A stretch of DNA of 64,000 nucleotides from Cetobacterium sp. 8H (GTDB taxonomy: Bacteria > Fusobacteriota > Fusobacteriia > Fusobacteriales > Fusobacteriaceae), in NCBI RefSeq assembly GCF_014250675.1, contig NZ_JACHTG010000004.1:1365501-1429500 (forward strand). The letters are read 5' to 3'. Position 1 is the first letter of the stretch. Every line of letters starts with the position of its first letter. The position numbers and the translations under genes are program-made. Shown piece after piece: positions 52,730 to 61,913 of the stretch. The notes beneath the pieces were generated by a model, which saw only the letters and a list, made by a program, of their open reading frames with translations, searched no databases and had not been told where the DNA came from.

Positions 52730-54238
52730 TTACTCTAATTTTAAATATTTATAAAAAATTAGTTTGTTGATTAAAGAACTCACCTCAAAATAATCTAAGT
52801 AATCTAAAATCAATATTTTTTCTTCATCTATGTTACAAAACCTGATGAGGGTATTTAAATCATCTGAGTATGATGATGAGATTATAAACTCATACTCTGA
52901 AAAAATTTTACAATCAAAAAAATTAACCATATGACTGGATAAAACATCTACATTTTTAAAGTTAAAAAAATTAGTTAGTTTATTTTTAATATTGTTTCCA
53001 ACCCAATTATTATTACTATAATCAAAGATCAGTATCTTCTTATTTTTTAAGTTATTTATATGTGCTATAAAAATTATGTCATATAAAAAGTGGGCTAGGA
53101 CATAAAAATCTTGTTTCAAAATTTTATAATTATACTTTTGAGTTAATTCTTTTAAAATTTCAATTAGAAAGTCTGGAAATTTCAATCTATTTTTAGGAGT
53201 TTTATGATAGTTATGTATTTCATAATGGAAGTTAAAATTCAAAACATTTAAAATATTTATAAATTCTATTTTTTCTTTAAGTTTGAATTTTATATTGAAG
53301 ATTTTTTCAATATCCCTAAGTATTATTGGCGTATTCTCTTGAATTTCTAAAGCAAGATATTTTTTTTGTAAAGTAATAATAGAAAGTATTAAAAATTCAA
53401 TATTTTCTAGAATAAAAACTTTATTTACTAAAAGTTCAGAAGATATTAAGCTGTTATATACATCGAAGTATAATTCTTTAGCTTTTTTATAGGTTTCAAA
53501 AAAAATTTCCGAATTTTTAAAATCCATATTGTTGTTATTTTGGTAGAGATATATAAAAATAGCTTTCAATGTATTTACCCCATATAAATCCATTTCGAGA
53601 TTAAAATGTTTTAAAATATCAATTGATAACTTTGAAAACTCTTCGTCTAAATCCTTTGAAATAAATCGTCTATAGTATTCTTTTAAAGCTGGATTAATAA
53701 TATTGTCATATAGCTTATATATAAATTTATTAGATTCTTTATCTACCAAAAATTTGATCATATTTTTTATAGAGAAAATATAGATATCTTTATAATTTCC
53801 ATCTAGATAAATACCTTTCCATGGAACTGATTTTAAGGTTAAATTTTCCACACTGATTTTATTTTTTAAAATTTTTATATCTGAAGCTAAAGTATTTCTA
53901 GTTATATTAAGATATTTGGCTATCTCAATAGTGTTTATTTTTTTTTCAAAAGATAGTAAAAATAAAAGATAGTTAATTCTTTCTTCAGGAGAAATAAAGA
54001 AGGGAAGTGCGGTAGCTTTATTTAATTTAATGTTATCTTGTAAGTGGAAAAAATACATATCATTTTCTTTCATAATTTTTCCGTAATTAAATTTATCAAG
54101 AAAACTATTAAGTCTATTTAAACTTGATTTAATATTTTTGTCTGTTTCGTCATATATATTTTTAATTTCATCTAGAGTAATTTGGTTATTACTCAATAGA
54201 ATTTTTAATATATGAATGTCTGTACTTTTTAACTTCAT
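52730..54238 (-). CDS. BglG/MtlR-type PTS-domain transcriptional regulator, degenerate
   Basis: This 502-residue protein has two N-terminal HTH segments (DIHILKILLSNNQITLDEIK, and NTIEIAKYLNITRNTLASDIKILK), a helical middle in the place of PRD domains, and a C-terminal EIIB-like alpha/beta domain (KKILIFDYSNNNWVGNNIKNKL). The EIIB cysteine and well-conserved PRD histidines are not evident, so control by PTS phosphorylation is doubtful. Its target is unknown; it is convergent with the TRAP operon. It is unusually rich in Asn, Lys, Ile. Confidence 0.75.
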   Translation of the reverse strand: MKLKSTDIHILKILLSNNQITLDEIKNIYDETDKNIKSSLNRLNSFLDKFNYGKIMKENDMYFFHLQDNIKLNKATALPFFISPEERINYLLFLLSFEKKINTIEIAKYLNITRNTLASDIKILKNKISVENLTLKSVPWKGIYLDGNYKDIYIFSIKNMIKFLVDKESNKFIYKLYDNIINPALKEYYRRFISKDLDEEFSKLSIDILKHFNLEMDLYGVNTLKAIFIYLYQNNNNMDFKNSEIFFETYKKAKELYFDVYNSLISSELLVNKVFILENIEFLILSIITLQKKYLALEIQENTPIILRDIEKIFNIKFKLKEKIEFINILNVLNFNFHYEIHNYHKTPKNRLKFPDFLIEILKELTQKYNYKILKQDFYVLAHFLYDIIFIAHINNLKNKKILIFDYSNNNWVGNNIKNKLTNFFNFKNVDVLSSHMVNFFDCKIFSEYEFIISSSYSDDLNTLIRFCNIDEEKILILDYLDYFEVSSLINKLIFYKYLKLE

Positions 54239-54390
54239 TATTCTAATTTCTCCTCATATTTATAAAAAAATTTATATGCACAATTCTAAATAAAAATAAA
54301 AATAAAATTTGGTTATTACATAGCAAATATAATTAATGTTAAAATAAAAAAATCACAAAAAATAATAATCAAAGGGGAATTTAAATAGTA

Positions 54391-54573
54391 ATGACACGAT
54401 CAAGTTTAGCACAAATAGAAAAAAATATAAAGTCAAATTTAAAAAATAAACTTTTTATAATGATAGGGATTAATTATGAAAAAGAGTGTATAAATGTATT
54501 TGGAGGATTATACATAAAAACAGATTCTTTGGGCTACGATGAGGTTGGAATAGATTTGAAAATAACACTATAA
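54391..54573 (+). CDS. Small protein, possibly Veg-like
   Basis: This 60-residue protein starts at the only possible ATG (an in-frame stop lies 9 bases upstream), with AAAGGGG 14 bases before, an unusually long spacing. The N terminus SSLAQIEKNIKSNLKNKLFI resembles the start of Veg proteins (L-x-x-I-K-x-x-hydrophobic, then a beta-barrel), but the RRKTIER-like core is absent. I give this as a guess. The gap before it (54239-54390) holds TATAAT at 54328 and nothing else I can name. Confidence 0.5.
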   Translation: MTRSSLAQIEKNIKSNLKNKLFIMIGINYEKECINVFGGLYIKTDSLGYDEVGIDLKITL

Positions 54574-54593
54574 ATATAAGGGGTATACTAAGA

Positions 54594-55178
54594 ATGGTGA
54601 TAAGAGTAGATGAGTTTATTAATATTATAGAAAAGTATGATTTAGAAATGGATTTAAAAATTCATATGAAAAAAGCGAGTGTTTATGCCGAATTATTAGC
54701 TAAATTAATGGATATTGGGACTGAACAAGTAATGGTAATAAAAAAAGCAGCTTTACTTCATGATATTGGTAAAAAATTAATAGATGATAATATTTTATAT
54801 AAGCCTGGAAAATTAACTACTGAAGAGTTTGAGCAAATGAAGAAGCATTCTGAACTAGGTTTAAAATTGTTAAAAAAAGAGGATAAAAATAAAGTTGTCA
54901 TAAATTCGATGTTATATCACCATGAAAAATGGAATGGAAAAGGATACCCTCTAGGACTTTATAAAGAGAATATTCCCTTAGAAGCCAGAATAATATCCAT
55001 TGTTGATTGTTATGAGGCTTTGACTAGCAAAAGAGTTTATAAAAATAAAATTTCTCATGAGGAAGCTTTAGATATTATAAAGTCTGAAAGTGGTACTAGC
55101 TTTGATCCAAACATAGTTAGCATATTTAAAAAATTTGAAAAGGAATTTAAAATTCTTTTAGAAAATCCCCTTATTTAA
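54594..55178 (+). CDS. HD-GYP-domain protein (possible cyclic dinucleotide phosphodiesterase)
   Basis: This 194-residue stand-alone HD-GYP protein has ALLHDIGKKLID, KKHSELGLKLL, YHHEKWNGKGYPLGL and SIVDCYEALTSKRVYK. The HD and GYP motifs are intact, with Asn in place of the usual Asp of HHExxDGxGYP. HD-GYP domains hydrolyse c-di-GMP. No sensor domain is present. It follows the small protein gene by 20 bases. Confidence 0.88.
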   Translation: MVIRVDEFINIIEKYDLEMDLKIHMKKASVYAELLAKLMDIGTEQVMVIKKAALLHDIGKKLIDDNILYKPGKLTTEEFEQMKKHSELGLKLLKKEDKNKVVINSMLYHHEKWNGKGYPLGLYKENIPLEARIISIVDCYEALTSKRVYKNKISHEEALDIIKSESGTSFDPNIVSIFKKFEKEFKILLENPLI

Positions 55179-55192
55179 AAATAAGGGGATTT
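55163..55192 (+). terminator. Bidirectional terminator overlapping the HD-GYP stop
   Basis: AAATCCCCTTAT and ATAAGGGGATTT form a perfect stem around TTAAAA. It lies partly within the coding end of the HD-GYP gene and serves the convergent hxlR gene. Confidence 0.8.
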
Positions 55193-55532
55193 ATTCATTT
55201 TCTATCTTTTGATATTCACATCCCAATAGCTTGATATTTTTTAATACAGGAATTAGTTTTTTTCCATAATGAGACAGATAATAATAGGATTCTACAGTAT
55301 TATTTTTAAAGATTTTTTTATTTTGAACTATGTGGGCATCCATTAGTGTTGTAAGTTGTTGAATCAACATTTTTTTGCTACATCCATCTAACTTTTTTAA
55401 CATTTCACCTAACCTTAACTCTCCATGTTCATAGAGACTAAAAATTATTGTTGGAATCCATTTTTTTCCTAAAATTATAGCAATTACTTCTACAGGACAA
55501 CTTCTACTATCATGAATATTTTTTTCTTCCAT
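55191..55532 (-). CDS. HxlR-family regulator
   Basis: This 113-residue winged-helix protein has the family pattern RSCPVEVIAIILGKKWIPTI with the N-terminal cysteine used as a thiol sensor in several members, and LRLGEMLKKLDGCSKKMLIQQL. It is divergent from the RclA-like oxidoreductase gene and probably controls it in response to electrophiles or oxidants. Confidence 0.9.
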   Translation of the reverse strand: MEEKNIHDSRSCPVEVIAIILGKKWIPTIIFSLYEHGELRLGEMLKKLDGCSKKMLIQQLTTLMDAHIVQNKKIFKNNTVESYYYLSHYGKKLIPVLKNIKLLGCEYQKIENE

Positions 55533-55574
55533 AATGAAACCTCTTTTTCTATTAATTTTACTTTAGTATATCAT

Positions 55575-55603
55575 ATTGGTAACTAAAAAGTGACTAATTG
55601 CAT
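55575..55603 (+). promoter_or_regulatory. Inverted-repeat operator overlapping the -35 of the RclA-like gene
   Basis: ATTGGTAAC (55575-55583) and GTGACTAAT (55590-55598) are inverted repeats matching at 7 of 9 positions around TAAAAA. TTGCAT (55598-55603) and TATTAT (55621-55626), 17 bases apart, form the rightward promoter. The repeat is well placed as the HxlR site. Confidence 0.68.
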
Positions 55604-55664
55604 TTTATTTTTTTGGGTGTTATTATAAGCTATAAAATTTATATGTAGTTATAGGAGGTATAAA

Positions 55665-57032
55665 ATGAAAAAATATGATGCTATTATTATCGGATTTGGA
55701 AAAGGAGGAAAAACTCTGGCGGGGTTTTTAGGAAATAAAGGATACAAAGTTGCTTTGATAGAAAAGTCAAAAGAGATGTATGGAGGAACTTGCATAAATG
55801 TGGGATGTATTCCTACAAAAATTTTAGTAGAGGAATCGCAAAAATTTAAATATAAAAATTTATTGAATTTTGAAAGCAAAGAGGTAGAATTTAAAAAAGT
55901 TATTGAAACAAAGGATGAAATCATATCTAAATTAAGAGAGGCTAATTATAATAAATTAAACTCTATTCAAAATGTAGATATATTTAATGGTGAAGGATCT
56001 TTTGAAACAGAAAATGAAATAAAGATTAATTATGGAGAATCAAGTGAAGTTATTTTTGGAGATAAGATTTTTATAAATACAGGAGCAAAAACTGTTGTTC
56101 CAGATATTCTAGGATTAAAAGATACAAGAAATATTTATGATAGTACATCTATTATGAATTTGAAAACTCTTCCTAAAAAATTAGCAATTATAGGTGGAGG
56201 ATATATCGGACTTGAATTTGCCTCAATTTTTAACAATTTTGGAAGTGAAGTTTCAGTCATTGAAGGAAATAAGGATATCCTTTTAAGAGAAGAGCCAGAG
56301 GTTAGAGAGGAAATAAAAGGTGATTTTTCTAAAAGAGGGATTAATATATTTTCAGGAACTAAGGTTATCAGCATAAAAAATAATGATTTAGATCAAGTAG
56401 AGATATCTATAGAAGTAGATGGGGAATTAGAAGTAGTTATTTTTGATTCAGTTTTAGTAGCGGTTGGAAGAAAGCCAAATATTGAAAATTTATCTCTTGA
56501 AAATGCTGGAATAAATTATTCAGATAAAGGGATAGAGGTTAATGAATTTTTAGAAACTAATGTTAAAAATATATATGCTTTAGGAGATGTTAAAGGTGGC
56601 TTACAGTTCACTTATATATCTCTTGATGATTTTAGAATTGTTACAAATCAATTATTTGGAGATAAAACACTATCTACAAAAACTAGAAAAGTGATACCAT
56701 ACTCTGTATTTATATCACCAACTCTTTCAAAAGTTGGATTAAGTGAAAAAGAAGCAATTGAAAATGGATATGATGTAAAAACTAATATTTTAAAGGCTAC
56801 GCAAATTCCAAGAGCTAAGATTCTACAAGAGGAAAGAGGGATTTTAAAAGTTATTATTGAAAAGGAAAGTGACAAAATATTAGGTGCAACTCTTTATTCG
56901 GTTGAATCTAGTGAAGTTATAAATATAATTGCATTGGCAATAAAAGAAGGGAAGAAATCTTCATATTTAAAAGATTTTATATTTACACACCCAACTATGA
57001 GTGAAGCCTTAAACGATTTGTTTTTACTTTAA
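55665..57032 (+). CDS. Pyridine nucleotide-disulfide oxidoreductase, RclA/MerA-like
   Basis: This 455-residue FAD enzyme has IIIGFGKGGKTLAGFL, the redox cysteines in GGTCINVGCIPTKILV, the NAD-binding segment AIIGGGYIGLEFASIFN and ALGDVKGG, and the dimerisation domain with FTHPTMSEALNDL. It resembles RclA, which is linked to reactive chlorine stress, more than lipoamide dehydrogenase since no E2/E1 genes are nearby. AGGAGGT precedes ATG 55665. Confidence 0.88.
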   Translation: MKKYDAIIIGFGKGGKTLAGFLGNKGYKVALIEKSKEMYGGTCINVGCIPTKILVEESQKFKYKNLLNFESKEVEFKKVIETKDEIISKLREANYNKLNSIQNVDIFNGEGSFETENEIKINYGESSEVIFGDKIFINTGAKTVVPDILGLKDTRNIYDSTSIMNLKTLPKKLAIIGGGYIGLEFASIFNNFGSEVSVIEGNKDILLREEPEVREEIKGDFSKRGINIFSGTKVISIKNNDLDQVEISIEVDGELEVVIFDSVLVAVGRKPNIENLSLENAGINYSDKGIEVNEFLETNVKNIYALGDVKGGLQFTYISLDDFRIVTNQLFGDKTLSTKTRKVIPYSVFISPTLSKVGLSEKEAIENGYDVKTNILKATQIPRAKILQEERGILKVIIEKESDKILGATLYSVESSEVINIIALAIKEGKKSSYLKDFIFTHPTMSEALNDLFLL

Positions 57033-57072
57033 ATAAAAAATATGATAAAATACTTCAAAAAAAGGAGTTTTT

Positions 57073-57966
57073 ATGAACGCATTTATACTAGGGATTACAT
57101 CAGCTTTATTTTTTTCAATAACATTTATCCTAAACGAACACATTAGTTCAACTCAAGGGAATTTTTTATGGACAGCATCGCTTAGATACCTATTTATGCT
57201 ACCAATTCTATTTTTGATTCTTTTAAGTAAAAAACAGATATCAGAGGTTTTTGAATGTATAAAGGAATACCCCATAAAATGGTTAACTTGGAGTACGGTT
57301 GGATTTGGATTGTTCTATGTTCCGCTGTGTTTTGCAGCTAATTATGGTGAAGGCTGGCTGGTTGCATCGACTTGGCAGATAACTATAATAACAGGTGCTT
57401 TAATGACACCTTTTATTTCAAAAGAGAAGATGCCAATGACTTTTTTGAAGCTTTCAACAATAATTTTGTTAGGAATAGCAATAGTACAGTTTGAAAATTT
57501 TAAAGCAATCTCTTTGAAAGATGGGTTGTATGGAATTATTCCTGTTATAGTTGGAGCGTTCGCATATCCTCTTGGAAATAGAAAGATGATGATGGTTGTA
57601 AAAAATAGATTGAATTCAACTCAAAGAGTATTTGGAATGACGCTATGTAGTTTGCCTTTTTGGGTGATTATATCTTTTTTAGGTTTTCATACAAGTGGAA
57701 TCCCTTCAACAAATCAAATTGTAAGTTCTTTATTTGTAGCTGTATTTTCCGGGGTTATAGCAACAACTATATTTTTTAAAGCTACGGATTCAGTTAAGCA
57801 TAATCCACATAAATTAGCTATAGTTGAAGCAACACAAGCCACTGAAATTGTTTTTACAATATTGGGAGGAGTTGTTTTAGGAACTAATATGCCAACTAGT
57901 TTTTCTATACTGGGTATAGGAATTATCATGATAGGAATTGTTATAAGTAATTTAAAAAGTGCATAA
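57073..57966 (+). CDS. Multidrug-resistance efflux transporter family (EmrE-like, DMT superfamily)
   Basis: This 297-residue protein has about ten hydrophobic helices in two halves (FILGITSALFFSITFILNEH; GIIPVIVGAFAYPLGNRKMM; IVEATQATEIVFTILGGVV). It matches the ten-helix putative multidrug efflux group. It lies 40 bases after the RclA-like gene with AAAAGGAG, so it may be co-regulated by HxlR. Substrate unknown. Confidence 0.83.
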   Translation: MNAFILGITSALFFSITFILNEHISSTQGNFLWTASLRYLFMLPILFLILLSKKQISEVFECIKEYPIKWLTWSTVGFGLFYVPLCFAANYGEGWLVASTWQITIITGALMTPFISKEKMPMTFLKLSTIILLGIAIVQFENFKAISLKDGLYGIIPVIVGAFAYPLGNRKMMMVVKNRLNSTQRVFGMTLCSLPFWVIISFLGFHTSGIPSTNQIVSSLFVAVFSGVIATTIFFKATDSVKHNPHKLAIVEATQATEIVFTILGGVVLGTNMPTSFSILGIGIIMIGIVISNLKSA

Positions 57967-57974
57967 AAATATAG

Positions 57975-58006
57975 ATCCTAAGGTATTAAACACCTTAGGA
58001 TTTTTT
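57975..58006 (+). terminator. Rho-independent terminator after the exporter gene
   Basis: ATCCTAAGGT (57975-57984) and ACCTTAGGAT (57992-58001) form a perfect stem followed by six T. Confidence 0.9.
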
Positions 58007-58078
58007 AATTTATTGAACTTAAAGGAAAAAGTTAAAAAATATATAAGTATATATAAAAGCTTTTATTGGAGGAAAAAT

Positions 58079-58573
58079 ATGGAGGAAAAAAATTCTATCA
58101 GAGAAAAGTATTTAGAATTTGAAAAATTTTTAAATCTAGTAGGGACAGATAAAGAACAATTGATTATCACCTTAAGAAAAGCTCAAAATTTATTCGGATA
58201 TATACCAAGAGATATTCAGAGTTTAATATCTAAAAAATTAAGAATTCCAATTGTTGAAATTTATGGAGTGATAACATTTTATAGTTATTTCATAACAGAA
58301 CCGGAAGGGAAGTATCCAATTCATCTTTGTATGGGTACAGCTTGCTATATAAATAAATCTGAAAGTTTATTAAAAGAGATAAAGAGCTATTTAAATATAG
58401 ACATTGGACAAGTGAGTGAGGATGGAATTTTTTCTTTAAGTATAGTTAGATGCTTTGGTGCTTGTGCTCTAGCACCAGTAGTTAATATAAATGGTAAAAT
58501 CTATAGTAAATTGACTCCAGAATCTTTAATAGAGATATTGAAAAAATATAGGGAAGGGAGAGCTGAAGTATGA
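58079..58573 (+). CDS. hydC: [FeFe]-hydrogenase NuoE-like subunit (HydC/HndA)
   Basis: This 164-residue thioredoxin-like [2Fe-2S] protein has LRKAQNLFGYIPRDI, YGVITFYSYF, CMGTACYINKS and SIVRCFGACALAPVV, which supply the four cluster cysteines. ATG 58079 with TTGGAGG upstream is the start; the frame is open back to 57959 but that stretch contains the terminator. It starts the hydrogenase operon and overlaps hydB. Confidence 0.93.
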   Translation: MEEKNSIREKYLEFEKFLNLVGTDKEQLIITLRKAQNLFGYIPRDIQSLISKKLRIPIVEIYGVITFYSYFITEPEGKYPIHLCMGTACYINKSESLLKEIKSYLNIDIGQVSEDGIFSLSIVRCFGACALAPVVNINGKIYSKLTPESLIEILKKYREGRAEV

Positions 58574-60165
58574 TAAAAAAAAGAGAAGATCTAGAATTAG
58601 TAAAAAAAGAATTTATAGATAAAAAGAAACATAGAATTCAAATAAAAGTAGCAATGTCTGTTTGTGCTAAATCTTCGGGTGCAGAAAAAATTTTTAATTA
58701 TTTTGTAGAGGAGATAAAAAATAGAAAAATTGATATAGATATTATACCAACTGGATGCATGGGATTTTGCTACTGTGAACCTACTTTAAAAATAGTAGAT
58801 CCAAAATTAGAAGGAATAGAAATTATAGGTGATGTAACTGTTGAAAAAGCTAAGCTCATTTTAGATAAGATACAAAAAGGTGAAAAGATAGGAGAGAGAA
58901 TTGAAGCTAGAATAAAAGAGAAAAGAGTATCACTTTTGAATTGTGGAGATATAAATCCAGAAAGTTTTGAAAACTCAATAGCTAGTGGAGCATATTTTTC
59001 ACTAGAGAATATAATTAATAATTTTTCAAAAGAGAGAGTCATTGGGGATGTAGAAAGATCAGGTTTAAGAGGGCGTGGTGGTGCAGGGTATTCAACAGGG
59101 AAAAAATGGAGAGCTCTGTATGAAAATAAGAGTGATGAAAAGTATATTGTTTGTAATGCGGATGAAGGAGATCCAGGAGCTTTCATGGATAGATCAATTC
59201 TAGCTGGAGACCCACACTTAGTATTAGAGGGAATGATAATTGGTGGGTATGCTGTAGGAGCAAAAAATGGAATTATATATATACGGGCAGAATATCCTCA
59301 AGCTATAGAGATACTATTAAAAGCAATAGAAGATTTGAAAGAAAATGGAATATTAGGAGAGAAAATTTTCGGAACAGAATTTAGTTTTAATATTGAACTA
59401 AAATATGGAGCAGGAGCTTTTATTTGTGGAGAAGAAACAGCTCTTATTCAGTCAATGGAAGGGAAAAGAGGAGAACCAAAAGCTAAACCACCATATCCAG
59501 TTGAGGTTGGATATAGAGGCAAACCAACGGTTGTAAATAATGTTGAGACATTTGCAAATATAACTAGAATATTTCAAAATGGCGTTGATTGGTATAGAGC
59601 AATTGGAACGGAGCGATCTCCAGGTACTAAAGTCTTTGCTCTTGTAGGGAAAGTAAAAAAAGTAGGACTAGTTGAAGTACCGTTAGGAACAAAATTAAAG
59701 GATATAATATATGAAATAGGTGGTGGAATCAAAGAGAATAAGGAATTTAAAGCTGTCCAAACAGGAGGACCATCTGGAGGTTGCTTGAGTAAAGAGGACT
59801 TAGAAACATCAGTTGAATATGATGAACTTGTAAAAAAGGGTGCTATGATGGGATCAGGAGGACTTATAGTTCTAGATGAAGACGACTGTATGGTTGAGAT
59901 GTCAAGATTTTATATTGGATTTTCAGTGGGAGAATCATGTGGGAAATGTACACCTTGTAGAATAGGAACAAAGAGACTGTATGAAATTCTAGATAAAATA
60001 TTAAAAGGAAAAGGGGAACTAAAAGATTTAGAAATATTAGAAGAGTTGAGCATTACAGTTAGAAGAGCTGCTCTTTGTGGTTTAGGGAAAACTGCTCCTA
60101 ATCCAGTATTGTCAACTCTGAAAAAGTTTAGGAATGAGTATTTAGATAAGATAGAAAGGAGATGA
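58570..60165 (+). CDS. hydB: [FeFe]-hydrogenase NuoF-like subunit (HydB/HndC)
   Basis: This 531-residue subunit has an N-terminal [2Fe-2S] domain (SVCAKSSGAEKIF, GCMGFCYCEP), the NADH/FMN-binding segments LRGRGGAGYSTGKKW and CNADEGDPGAFMDR, GAGAYICGEETAL-type sequence (here GAGAFICGEETALIQS) and the [4Fe-4S] motif ESCGKCTPCR. It ends soon after, without the C-terminal two-cluster ferredoxin domain found in longer HydB proteins. It oxidises or reduces NAD(H). Confidence 0.93.
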   Translation: MIKKREDLELVKKEFIDKKKHRIQIKVAMSVCAKSSGAEKIFNYFVEEIKNRKIDIDIIPTGCMGFCYCEPTLKIVDPKLEGIEIIGDVTVEKAKLILDKIQKGEKIGERIEARIKEKRVSLLNCGDINPESFENSIASGAYFSLENIINNFSKERVIGDVERSGLRGRGGAGYSTGKKWRALYENKSDEKYIVCNADEGDPGAFMDRSILAGDPHLVLEGMIIGGYAVGAKNGIIYIRAEYPQAIEILLKAIEDLKENGILGEKIFGTEFSFNIELKYGAGAFICGEETALIQSMEGKRGEPKAKPPYPVEVGYRGKPTVVNNVETFANITRIFQNGVDWYRAIGTERSPGTKVFALVGKVKKVGLVEVPLGTKLKDIIYEIGGGIKENKEFKAVQTGGPSGGCLSKEDLETSVEYDELVKKGAMMGSGGLIVLDEDDCMVEMSRFYIGFSVGESCGKCTPCRIGTKRLYEILDKILKGKGELKDLEILEELSITVRRAALCGLGKTAPNPVLSTLKKFRNEYLDKIERR

Positions 60166-60171
60166 GTTTTC

Positions 60172-61911
60172 TTGTTAGAGATAACTATTGATGGGATTAA
60201 AACTAAGGTTTCAGAAAATACGACTATTTTAATAGCGGCAAAAAATATAGGGATAAAAATACCAACACTTTGTAATTTAAAGTTGGAGGAGTATTTTTTA
60301 AATAATCATGCAACCTGTAGAATGTGCGTTGTAGAAGTTGATAAAAGAGATGGACTATATCCAGCTTGCTCAACTGTTTGTTGGGAAGGGATGAATGTTG
60401 TAACGAACTCTTCGGAGATTATACAAATTAGGAAAAACATACTTGAACTATTGATTTCAAATCATCCTAAAGATTGTTTAACTTGTTCAAAATCTGGTGA
60501 GTGTGAATTACAAAAGTTAACTCAAGAATTTAGACTTAAAGAAGTTAGATTTGATGGAGAAAGAAATCATTTTAAAAGTGAGTATTCAGAATCTATTATA
60601 AGAGATCCAGAAAAATGTATTATGTGTAGAAGATGCGAAACTATGTGTAATAAGGTTCAAACTTGTGGAGTATTATCAGCAGTAAATAGAGGGTTTCGTT
60701 CAGTAGTTTCTACCGTATATGGAAATGATTTAGATAAAACGGTATGTACATTCTGTGGTCAGTGTGTAAGTGTTTGTCCTGTTGGAGCTTTGCATGAAAG
60801 AGATTACACTTGGGAAGTTATGCAGGCTCTTGCAAATCCTAGTAAAAAAGTTATAGTTCAAGTAGCGCCAGCTGTTAGAGTTGCATTGGGAGAAGAGTTT
60901 GGAATGGAAGTGGGACTGAATGTTGAGAAAAAAATAGTTGCAGCTCTAAAAAAAATGGGATTTGATGGAGTATTTGATACAACTTGGGCTGCAGATTTGA
61001 CGATTATGGAAGAAGCTACAGAGTTAAAAGAAAGACTTGAAGGGTATCTTTTGGGGAATAAAAAAATTAAACTTCCTATACTAACTTCTTGTTGTCCGGC
61101 ATGGGTAAATTTTATAGAACATAATTTTCCGAATTTATTAGATATTCCATCAACCAGCAAATCTCCTCAACAGATGTTTTCGGCAGTAGCTAAAAATATA
61201 TGGGCTTCTAATATAGGTATAGAAAGAGAAAATTTAATAGTAATTTCGGTAATGCCATGTTTAGCTAAAAAATATGAAGCTTCAAGAATTGAATTTGTAA
61301 AGAATGGAAATAGGGATACAGACATATCTATTTCTACCAGAGAGCTTGCAAATATGATAAGGTATTTCAATATTGATTTTAATGCAATAGAGGGGCAAAA
61401 ATTTGATTCTCCAATGGGGGAGTATACAGGTGCAGGAATAATATTTGGAAGAACTGGAGGCGTATTAGAAGCTGCTTTAAGGACGGCTTATGAAGGGATA
61501 ACAGGTGAAGAGTTAAAAGATATAAGTGTTTTAAAAATAGATAAATCTAAAGGCTTGATAATTAAAAAAATAAATATAGGATCAAAAGAGTTGAAAATAG
61601 GTGTGGCACATGGATTGGGAAATGCTAGAAAACTTTTAGAAGAGGTCGAATCTGGAAAAGAACAATATCATGCAATAGAGATAATGGCGTGTCATGATGG
61701 ATGTGTAGGAGGAGGGGGACAACCTTTTATACATGGAAAAACGGAAATATTAGATAAAAGACTTGAAGCTCTAAATAGAATAGATGAAGGTTGTAAACTT
61801 AGAAAATCTCATGAAAATCCATATATAAAAAAGCTATATGAAGAATATTTTGACTACCCATGTTCAGCAAAAGCAAAGGTTTTGCTTCATACAAAATTTA
61901 TAAAAAAATAA
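60172..61911 (+). CDS. hydA: [FeFe]-hydrogenase catalytic subunit (HydA/HndD)
   Basis: This 579-residue subunit has an N-terminal [2Fe-2S] domain (NNHATCRMCVVEV), a His/Cys cluster (HPKDCLTCSKSGECELQ), two [4Fe-4S] motifs (CIMCRRCETMCNKV; CTFCGQCVSVCPVGA) and the H-cluster. All three H-cluster motifs are intact: TSCCPAWVNFIEHNF, MPCLAKKYEA and MACHDGCVGGGGQPF. The start is TTG 60172 with AAAGGAGATG upstream. It makes or consumes H2 with NADH and perhaps ferredoxin. The maturases HydEFG are not in this window. Confidence 0.96.
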   Translation: MLEITIDGIKTKVSENTTILIAAKNIGIKIPTLCNLKLEEYFLNNHATCRMCVVEVDKRDGLYPACSTVCWEGMNVVTNSSEIIQIRKNILELLISNHPKDCLTCSKSGECELQKLTQEFRLKEVRFDGERNHFKSEYSESIIRDPEKCIMCRRCETMCNKVQTCGVLSAVNRGFRSVVSTVYGNDLDKTVCTFCGQCVSVCPVGALHERDYTWEVMQALANPSKKVIVQVAPAVRVALGEEFGMEVGLNVEKKIVAALKKMGFDGVFDTTWAADLTIMEEATELKERLEGYLLGNKKIKLPILTSCCPAWVNFIEHNFPNLLDIPSTSKSPQQMFSAVAKNIWASNIGIERENLIVISVMPCLAKKYEASRIEFVKNGNRDTDISISTRELANMIRYFNIDFNAIEGQKFDSPMGEYTGAGIIFGRTGGVLEAALRTAYEGITGEELKDISVLKIDKSKGLIIKKINIGSKELKIGVAHGLGNARKLLEEVESGKEQYHAIEIMACHDGCVGGGGQPFIHGKTEILDKRLEALNRIDEGCKLRKSHENPYIKKLYEEYFDYPCSAKAKVLLHTKFIKK

Positions 61912-61913
61912 AT

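Noticed and set aside
57959-58078. N-terminal extension of the HydC protein from 57959
   Set aside because: The stretch contains the terminator of the preceding gene, and ATG 58079 has TTGGAGG; the protein then has the family length.
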